Source: Bacteroidales bacterium (GTDB taxonomy: Bacteria > Bacteroidota > Bacteroidia > Bacteroidales > VadinHA17). From it: a DNA stretch of 39,041 bases. A program made the position numbers and the translations under genes. The stretch covers positions 1 to 39,041 of the forward strand of contig PLNT01000034.1 of the NCBI GenBank assembly GCA_003141895.1, read 5' to 3'. Positions 33,626 through 39,041 of the stretch are shown piece by piece (positions within the stretch are counted from its first letter, which is position 1; every line of letters starts with the position of its first letter). Under the pieces are notes generated by a model. It was given only the letters and a program-made list of their open reading frames with translations. It made no database searches and was not told the DNA's origin.

Positions 33626-34618
33626 TTAATCTTTCTCTAATTTATATTTGCTTACATCCATACCAAATGAAAGGCTCATTGATTCGAGCAACTCATCAAG
33701 CTCTGTAAGTGATTTCTTGCCAAAATTTCTAAATTTAAGAAGATCATTCTTATTAAATTTCACCAGATCACCAAGCGTTTCAACTTCAGCGGCTTTCAGA
33801 CAATTTAATGCTCTTACGGAAAGGTCGAGATCGACCAGTTTTGTCTTGAGCAATTGTCTCATATGCAATACTTCTTCATCAAACTCCTCGTTTGCCATCT
33901 TGTCGTCCGAATCGAGTGTTATCTTCTCATCGGAAAAGAGCATAAAATGATATATGAGAATTTTAGCGGCTTCTTTCAGAGCATCTTTCGGATGAATTGA
34001 ACCATCAGTCTCAATCTCAAAAAGAAGTTTCTCATAGTCGGTTTTTTGCTCAACTCGGTAATTTTCAATGGTATACTTTACATTCCGTGTAGGAGTAAAA
34101 ATAGCATCGATAGCAATAAGTCCGAATTCACTGTCAACAGGTTCATTTTCTTCTGCTGGGACATATCCTCTTCCCTTATTGATAGTTATCTCAATTTGTA
34201 ACTTAACATCGGGTTCCATTCTGAAGATAACCAGTTCAGGGTTAAGTACCTCAAATCCGCTGAGAGCGTTATTAAGGTTCCCGGCTTTAAATACATCCTG
34301 ACCACTGACCTTGATCGTAACCTTCTCATGATCAACGTCATCAACAATTCTTTTAAACCGGACCTGTTTCAGGTTCAGTATTATCTCGGTAACATCTTCC
34401 ATTACTCCGGTTATAGTGGAGAACTCATGGTCAATGCCCTCGATTTTAACTGTTGTAATGGCAAAACCCTCCAATGAGGAGAGAAGAATTCTTCTTAGTG
34501 CATTGCCGACAGTAATACCATAGCCAGGTTCAAGCGGACGGAATTCAAATTTTCCGTGTTTGTCGTCCGCTTCCAGCATTATTACTTTATCAGGCTTCTG
34601 GAATGATAAAATGGCCAT
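33626..34618 (-). CDS. rpoA: RNA polymerase alpha subunit
   Basis: Alpha forms the assembly platform of RNA polymerase and contacts promoters and activators with its C-terminal domain. The 330-residue protein has an N-terminal dimerisation domain ([21 protein letters not shown], about 29-49; [21 protein letters not shown]), and a C-terminal DNA-binding domain (about 250-325) with [22 protein letters not shown] and [18 protein letters not shown] start at ATG 34618 ([10 protein letters not shown]), the usual family start; the frame stays open to 34657 but would run 20 bases into rpsD with an odd extension. It lies between rpsD and rplQ in the standard alpha operon order. Confidence 0.97.
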   Translation of the reverse strand: MAILSFQKPDKVIMLEADDKHGKFEFRPLEPGYGITVGNALRRILLSSLEGFAITTVKIEGIDHEFSTITGVMEDVTEIILNLKQVRFKRIVDDVDHEKVTIKVSGQDVFKAGNLNNALSGFEVLNPELVIFRMEPDVKLQIEITINKGRGYVPAEENEPVDSEFGLIAIDAIFTPTRNVKYTIENYRVEQKTDYEKLLFEIETDGSIHPKDALKEAAKILIYHFMLFSDEKITLDSDDKMANEEFDEEVLHMRQLLKTKLVDLDLSVRALNCLKAAEVETLGDLVKFNKNDLLKFRNFGKKSLTELDELLESMSLSFGMDVSKYKLEKD

Positions 34619-34637
34619 AGGATTTTTCTTAATATTA

Positions 34638-35246
34638 TTATTTAGAATACAATTCAACTATTAGTTGTTCCTTGATGTTCTCAGGAATATCAGTACGTTC
34701 AGGTACGTTCATAAATTTACCTGCCATTTGTGCGTCATCCCACTCTAGCCATGTAAGCTTTGAATACTTTTTCGTTGTAAGGGAATCAACTATCGTCTCC
34801 AGAGATTTTGATTTCTCACGGACACCGATAATATCACCTGGTTTTAGCTGGAATGAAGGAATATTCACGACTTTGCCATTAACTGTGATGTGACGGTGTG
34901 AAACCAATTGGCGAGCAGCTGCTCTTGTAGGTGCAACACCCAGACGGTAAACAACATTGTCGAGCCGTGATTCGAGAAGCTGTAGAAGTACCGAACCGGT
35001 AACGCCTTTTGTTCTTGATGCTTTCTCAAATGTGTTACGGAACTGACGTTCAAGCATACCATAAGTATATTTTGCTTTTTGCTTTTCTCTAAGCTGAACG
35101 CCATATTCTGAAGTCTTCTTCCTCTTCTTATTCATTCCATGCTGTCCGGGAGGAAAATTCTTCCTCTCTGCATGTTTGTCGGGTCCGAATATCGGTTCAC
35201 CGAATTTCCTTGCAATTCTTGTTCTTGGGCCAGTATATCTTGCCAT
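34638..35246 (-). CDS. rpsD: 30S ribosomal protein uS4
   Basis: uS4 binds 16S rRNA early in assembly of the small subunit and takes part in decoding fidelity. The 202-residue protein begins [20 protein letters not shown], continues with [24 protein letters not shown], and contains the S4 RNA-binding domain (about 95-160, [35 protein letters not shown]). The length matches the family. It sits between rpsK (44 bases upstream) and rpoA (19 bases downstream), as in most bacteria. Confidence 0.97.
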   Translation of the reverse strand: MARYTGPRTRIARKFGEPIFGPDKHAERKNFPPGQHGMNKKRKKTSEYGVQLREKQKAKYTYGMLERQFRNTFEKASRTKGVTGSVLLQLLESRLDNVVYRLGVAPTRAAARQLVSHRHITVNGKVVNIPSFQLKPGDIIGVREKSKSLETIVDSLTTKKYSKLTWLEWDDAQMAGKFMNVPERTDIPENIKEQLIVELYSK

Positions 35247-35290
35247 TTGCTAAAAATTTATAACTTTCAAATAATCAATTATTTTTTTAA

Positions 35291-35680
35291 TTATACTCTT
35301 CTTCTACCGGGAGCACGGCAACCGTTATGAGGCATCGGAGTTACATCGACAATTTCAGTAACCTCTATACCAACATTACTTATTGATCTGATTGCTGACT
35401 CACGTCCAGATCCTGGGCCTTTTACAAATACTTTCACCTTTCTTAATCCCAGGTCATAAGCCACTTTACCACATTCTTCAGAGGCCATTTGAGCAGCGTA
35501 AGGAGTATTTTTCTTTGAACCTTTAAATCCCATTTTACCAGCAGATGCCCACGATATTACCTGACCGGAATTATTAGTCAGAGTAACTATGATATTATTA
35601 AATGATGAATGAACGTGTGCCTGGCCTGATGGTTCAACCTTTACGACCCTCTTTTTTAATGCTCCAGTCTTCTTTGCCAT
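35291..35680 (-). CDS. rpsK: 30S ribosomal protein uS11
   Basis: uS11 is part of the small-subunit platform and lies near the 3' end of 16S rRNA, where Bacteroidota ribosomes are known to hide the anti-Shine-Dalgarno sequence. The 129-residue protein reads [46 protein letters not shown], then [20 protein letters not shown] and ends [15 protein letters not shown], all normal for the family. It begins 7 bases after the rpsM stop. Confidence 0.97.
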   Translation of the reverse strand: MAKKTGALKKRVVKVEPSGQAHVHSSFNNIIVTLTNNSGQVISWASAGKMGFKGSKKNTPYAAQMASEECGKVAYDLGLRKVKVFVKGPGSGRESAIRSISNVGIEVTEIVDVTPMPHNGCRAPGRRRV

Positions 35681-35687
35681 AATCTAT

Positions 35688-36065
35688 TTATTTAGTAGCT
35701 TTTTTCTTGTTTGCAACGGTTTTCTTTCTCCCTTTACGGGTTCTGGCGTTATTTTTGGTGCTTTGTCCTCTTACAGGAAGACCGATTCTGTGACGGACAC
35801 CTCTGTAGCAGCCAATATCCATAAGCCTTTTAATGTTCATTTGTGTCTCCGAACGAAGCTCACCTTCAAGCTTATAATTATCGTTTAGAATTCTACGAAT
35901 GGAATTGATCTGATCATCAGTCCAGTCCTGGACCTTTGCATTCCTGTCAACGCCAGCCTCGTCGAGTACTCTCTGTGCAATGCTCCTGCCTACTCCATAG
36001 ATGTAAGTCAGGCCAACTTCGCCTCTTTTATTTCTTGGTAAATCCACACCAACAATACGTGCCAT
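35688..36065 (-). CDS. rpsM: 30S ribosomal protein uS13
   Basis: uS13 sits in the small-subunit head and forms bridges to the large subunit. The 125-residue protein begins [23 protein letters not shown] and contains [11 protein letters not shown] and the later [31 protein letters not shown], which is the standard C-terminus. The order rpmJ-rpsM-rpsK-rpsD is the usual one. It lies 39 bases after rpmJ. Confidence 0.97.
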   Translation of the reverse strand: MARIVGVDLPRNKRGEVGLTYIYGVGRSIAQRVLDEAGVDRNAKVQDWTDDQINSIRRILNDNYKLEGELRSETQMNIKRLMDIGCYRGVRHRIGLPVRGQSTKNNARTRKGRKKTVANKKKATK

Positions 36066-36104
36066 ATAATACTTTTCTTAAATGAGTTGCAAAATTAGTT
36101 AAAA

Positions 36105-36221
36105 TTATCCCTGTCTCTGTTTGAACTTGGGATTTTTCTTATTAATAACGTAAATGCGACCTTTTCTCCTGACTATTTTACAGTCAGCGCTGCGCTTTTT
36201 TACAGATGCTCTTACTTTCAT
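36105..36221 (-). CDS. rpmJ: 50S ribosomal protein bL36
   Basis: A 38-residue gene reads from ATG 36221 to a TAA at 36105: [20 protein letters not shown] then [18 protein letters not shown]. This is the classic bL36 pattern of KVRxSVKKxxxxCK-IVRRxGxxYVIxKxNPRxKxRQG. Of the zinc-binding residues of the C+ form (C-x2-C-x12-C-x4-H) only Cys14 remains, and the rest are replaced by other residues (Lys, Asn, Gln), so this is a C- zinc-free type. It sits between infA and rpsM, 14 bases after the infA stop. Confidence 0.95.
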   Translation of the reverse strand: MKVRASVKKRSADCKIVRRKGRIYVINKKNPKFKQRQG

Positions 36222-36235
36222 TACCTTAATATTTC

Positions 36236-36454
36236 TTATTTATACCTGAATGTTATTCTTCCTTTTGTTAAATCATATGGTGACATTTCAACTTTTACTT
36301 TATCTCCTGGCAAGATTTTTATGTAGTGCATTCTCATCTTACCCGAAATATGTGCTGTGATCACGTGTCCATTTTCGAGTTCAACCCTGAACATTGCATT
36401 TGAAAGGGCTTCGATGATAGTACCGTCTTGCTCAATTGATGGTTGTTTAGCCAT
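36236..36454 (-). CDS. infA: Translation initiation factor IF-1
   Basis: IF-1 binds the A site of the 30S subunit during initiation. The 72-residue protein is one OB fold, [71 protein letters not shown] being the conserved run from residue 2 to the end in family order ([38 protein letters not shown]). The start-codon context on the minus strand (TAAAATGTAAGTGTATG) has no Shine-Dalgarno, which agrees with the phylum. It lies 4 bases after the map stop. Confidence 0.96.
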   Translation of the reverse strand: MAKQPSIEQDGTIIEALSNAMFRVELENGHVITAHISGKMRMHYIKILPGDKVKVEMSPYDLTKGRITFRYK

Positions 36455-36458
36455 ACAC

Positions 36459-37238
36459 TTACATTTTATTTAGAACTTTTTCGATAAATTCAAAAGTCGT
36501 TAGTACCTCAGCTTTCCCCTTGTCAATTGCAACGGCGTATTCAAAATGTGCCGAAGGTTTGCCATCAGCAGTCTTTATGGTCCATCCGTCACGCATCTGT
36601 ATTGTCTCCTTCTTTCCTGAGTTTATCATTGGTTCAATACAAATTACAAGTCCTTTTTCCATTTTTGGTCCTGTTCCCTGTTTGCCCCAGTTAGCAACTT
36701 CAGGCTGTTCATGAAGTTTCCTTCCGATACCATGACCAACCAATTCTCTTACCACTGTATATCCACCGCTTTCGGCTTTGGTTTGAACCGCATAAGAGAT
36801 ATCTCCAACCCTGTTTCCTATGATTGCTTCTTTAACTCCTTCTTCAAGAGAAGCCCTGGTAAAATCAAGCAGCCGTCTCACTTCCTTTGAAATTTCTCCT
36901 ACAGGAAATGTAAAGGCACTGTCGCCATACCATCCATTCAATATTACCCCGCAATCAACCGATATTATATCCCCTTCTTTAAGAATATAGTTGGATGGAA
37001 TACCATGAACCACCTCGTCGTTAACAGATGTGCAGAGAGTATTCGGAAAACCACCATATCCCTTGAAAGCCGGAGTTGCTCCGTGATCGCGGATAAATGA
37101 TTCGGCTATACTATCGAGATAAAGAGTAGTAATCCCGGGTTTAATCAGAGAAGCCATTTCCGCAAGTGTTCTCGACACCAGCAAATTGCTCTCTTTTAAC
37201 AACCCTACCTCTTCATTAGTCTTTAAATACAACATCAA
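36459..37238 (-). CDS. map: Methionine aminopeptidase type I
   Basis: This enzyme removes the N-terminal methionine from new proteins. The 259-residue type Ia protein has the five metal ligands in their usual settings: [20 protein letters not shown] (two Asp residues near 95 and 106), [14 protein letters not shown] (His near 170), CIEPMIN (Glu near 203) and HFEYAVAI (Glu near 234). An SH3-type N-terminal extension is absent. ATG at 37238 and the next codon, also ATG, are both possible starts. It is in the secY-map-infA order common in bacteria. Confidence 0.96.
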   Translation of the reverse strand: MMLYLKTNEEVGLLKESNLLVSRTLAEMASLIKPGITTLYLDSIAESFIRDHGATPAFKGYGGFPNTLCTSVNDEVVHGIPSNYILKEGDIISVDCGVILNGWYGDSAFTFPVGEISKEVRRLLDFTRASLEEGVKEAIIGNRVGDISYAVQTKAESGGYTVVRELVGHGIGRKLHEQPEVANWGKQGTGPKMEKGLVICIEPMINSGKKETIQMRDGWTIKTADGKPSAHFEYAVAIDKGKAEVLTTFEFIEKVLNKM

Positions 37239-37253
37239 AGAACGCTAAACTAA

Positions 37254-38582
37254 TTATATCGATGTAACTGAACCCGATCTTCCTTTTACACGGCCGGTTT
37301 TCATCAGACCATCATAATGACGCATAAGCAAATGACTTTCAATCTGCTGAAGTGTATCAAGGATAACTCCAACGAGGATCAGAAGTGATGTGCCTCCATA
37401 GAATTGTGCAAACTGTGGTGATACAGTTGCTTTCACTGCAATAGAGGGCATTATTGCCACTATTGCAAGGAAAATTGAACCCGGGAATGTAATACGTGAC
37501 ATTATTGTATCAAGAAACTCAACAGTTTTTCTCCCCGGTTTAATACCTGGAATGAATCCGCCGTTTTTCTTCATATCTTCTGCCATCTGCACCGGATTTA
37601 TTGTAATAGCGGTATAAAAATACGTAAAGACAATAATAAAAATTGCGGTTACAAGATTATACCAGAATCCATACATATTTGAGAATGCCACAACAAAGCC
37701 AGATCCTGAATTTGTGTACCCTGCGATTATCATTGGCAGCATCATGATCGCCTGTGCGAAAATAATAGGCATTACTCCGGCAGCATTTACTTTAAGAGGT
37801 ATGTACTGACGAACACCACCATATTGTTTATTACCGACAATCCTGCGTGCATACTGTACAGGAACACGGCGTGTACCCTGAACGAGAAGAATTACTCCCA
37901 ATACAACAACAAACAAAAACAATATCTCTACAATAAGACCTATTGCACCACCAGCGCCATTCATTCTTACACCTACTTCAAAAATAAAATTCTGAGGCAT
38001 CCTGGCAACAATTCCAATCATGATTATTAGAGAAATCCCGTTACCGATACCCTTATCAGTTATCTTTTCTCCCAACCACATAACAAACATCGTACCCGCA
38101 GTAAGAATAATTACAGAGGACACCTGGAAGAAGGATCCTCCCAGTATAAATGCGGAAGCTGGCAGAGTATGTGTCAGATTCAGGAGGTAAGTCGGAGCCT
38201 GAAGCACAAGCACAGCAATTGTAAGGTAACGTGTATACTGATTCATTTTACGCCTTCCGCTTTCACCCTCTTTCTGAAGCTTCTGGAAATATGGGAAAAC
38301 TATACCAAGCAACTGAACTACAATTGATGCTGAGATATAGGGCATTATTCCGAGAGCGAATATAGAAGCCTGAGAAAATGCTCCACCGGAAAACATATCA
38401 AGAAGTCCCATAAGACCAGATTGCGTCTGACGATGTAAATTCGCCAGCTGAGCTGGATCTATACCGGGAAGGGTAACATATTTACCCAGTCTGTACAATA
38501 AAATGATTCCAAAAGTATAGAGTAATCTCGCCCGTAGATCTTCTATCTTAAAGATATTTTTTATAGTCTGAATCAGTCTCAT
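37254..38582 (-). CDS. secY: Protein translocase subunit SecY
   Basis: SecY is the core pore of the Sec translocase in the inner membrane. The 442-residue protein shows about ten membrane helices, with the plug region after helix 1 (PGIDPAQLANLHRQTQSGLMGLLDMFSGGAFSQASIFALGIMPYISASI), the signature QAPTYLLNL, IGNGISLIIMIGI (about 180-193), and the cytoplasmic C5 loop ADDMKKNGGFIPGIKPG-type region (NPVQMAEDMKKNGGFIPGIKPGR, about 332-354). It ends TGRVKGRSGSVTSI. It starts 4 bases after the rplO stop. It feeds all Sec-dependent proteins in the window. Confidence 0.97.
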   Translation of the reverse strand: MRLIQTIKNIFKIEDLRARLLYTFGIILLYRLGKYVTLPGIDPAQLANLHRQTQSGLMGLLDMFSGGAFSQASIFALGIMPYISASIVVQLLGIVFPYFQKLQKEGESGRRKMNQYTRYLTIAVLVLQAPTYLLNLTHTLPASAFILGGSFFQVSSVIILTAGTMFVMWLGEKITDKGIGNGISLIIMIGIVARMPQNFIFEVGVRMNGAGGAIGLIVEILFLFVVVLGVILLVQGTRRVPVQYARRIVGNKQYGGVRQYIPLKVNAAGVMPIIFAQAIMMLPMIIAGYTNSGSGFVVAFSNMYGFWYNLVTAIFIIVFTYFYTAITINPVQMAEDMKKNGGFIPGIKPGRKTVEFLDTIMSRITFPGSIFLAIVAIMPSIAVKATVSPQFAQFYGGTSLLILVGVILDTLQQIESHLLMRHYDGLMKTGRVKGRSGSVTSI

Positions 38583-38586
38583 GAAA

Positions 38587-39033
38587 TTATAGTATTACAG
38601 CGGTTCCCTTTTTAGCTTCGATTGCTTCTATTGCTGATTTGCTGAATGCGTGGGCATGAACTTCGAGTTTTCTTTCGAGAGTTCCTTTTCCCAGTATCTT
38701 TACCAAAGCATTTTTAGAAACAAGTCCGGCCATTACAAGAACTTCAAAATCGATTTTTTCAATATTATGTGATTCCGCGAGAGTCTGAAGGGTACTGATG
38801 TTAATACCCTTATATTCTTTGCGGTTAATATTTTTAAATCCATATTTCGGAACACGCCTCTGAAGTGGCATCTGGCCGCCTTCAAATCCTATTTTTCTGC
38901 TGTAACCTGATCTGGATTTCGCACCTTTATGTCCTCTGGTGGAAGTTCCACCCTTACCGGAACCCTGTCCGCGACCCAGACGCTTATTTTTTTTGATAGA
39001 TCCTTTTGCAGGTCTTAAGTTACTCAAATCCAT
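38587..39033 (-). CDS. rplO: 50S ribosomal protein uL15
   Basis: uL15 stabilises large-subunit domains I, II and V. The complete 148-residue protein starts DLSNLRPAKGSIKKNKRLGRG, then GSGKGGTSTRGHKGAKSRSGYSRKIGFEGGQMPLQRRVPK, the basic extension that threads into rRNA, followed by a globular domain (about 80-148). It is the first gene of the visible part of the ribosomal cluster; rpmD and rpsE are expected just upstream, beyond the window, where only 8 bases remain. Confidence 0.97.
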   Translation of the reverse strand: MDLSNLRPAKGSIKKNKRLGRGQGSGKGGTSTRGHKGAKSRSGYSRKIGFEGGQMPLQRRVPKYGFKNINRKEYKGINISTLQTLAESHNIEKIDFEVLVMAGLVSKNALVKILGKGTLERKLEVHAHAFSKSAIEAIEAKKGTAVIL

Positions 39034-39041
39034 AACTTTAT

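Overview
The window looks like a chromosomal segment of an AT-rich, non-fermentative-type member of the Bacteroidota, probably a marine, sediment or environmental lineage around Bacteroidales/Marinilabiliales or a relative. The evidence is GldD and GldE, a secreted protein with a type IX secretion C-terminal sorting domain, Bacteroidota-type promoters (TTG, about 19 bases, TAnnTTTG), ribosomal genes without Shine-Dalgarno leaders, the tiny basic gene beside the HU gene, a bacterial GGGP synthase, and two ECF sigma factors with membrane partners. I see no prophage, insertion sequence, CRISPR array, tRNA or rRNA. The window is mostly core chromosome, with short palindromic repeats in the gaps.

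Layout. 1-4.8 kb (+): EamA transporter, apolipoprotein N-acyltransferase, then an ECF sigma / anti-sigma-like / DUF4097-like cassette. 4.9-9.1 kb (-): DsbD, RNase G/E, a 29-residue basic protein (probably ribosomal protein bL38) and HU. 9.4-13.5 kb (+): ssb, gldE, gldD, a phosphopantetheinyl transferase and GGGP synthase; mutY, which I would expect between HU and ssb, is absent. 13.5-18.1 kb (-): a PafA-like phosphatase with altered active-site residues, an M14 carboxypeptidase exported by type IX secretion, and YchF. 18.4-19.9 kb (+): a second ECF sigma / membrane partner / periplasmic LTxxE-type protein cassette. 20-26.3 kb (-): HutH, HisRS, PPK2, a DUF4870 protein and two secreted proteins of unknown function. 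26.4-28.8 kb: a membrane hybrid histidine kinase whose kinase half looks degenerate, facing a membrane SpoIIE-type phosphatase tail to tail. 28.9-30.8 kb (-): a UbiD-family decarboxylase. 31.0-31.5 kb (-): a structured RNA of about 490 nt that I cannot assign to a family, with its own promoter and terminator. 31.7-39.0 kb (-): enolase, then the end of the S10/spc/alpha ribosomal cluster (rplO, secY, map, infA, rpmJ, rpsM, rpsK, rpsD, rpoA, rplQ).

Themes. Envelope biogenesis and surface export recur (Lnt, DsbD, GldD/E, the sorting-domain peptidase, two ECF cassettes with envelope-facing partners). At least seven gaps carry GC-rich palindromic repeats with inverted ends, which look like a MITE-like or REP-like family. 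The best candidates for something undescribed are the ~490-nt RNA, the degenerate kinase paired with a SpoIIE phosphatase, the phosphatase with a broken second metal site, and the intergenic repeat family.
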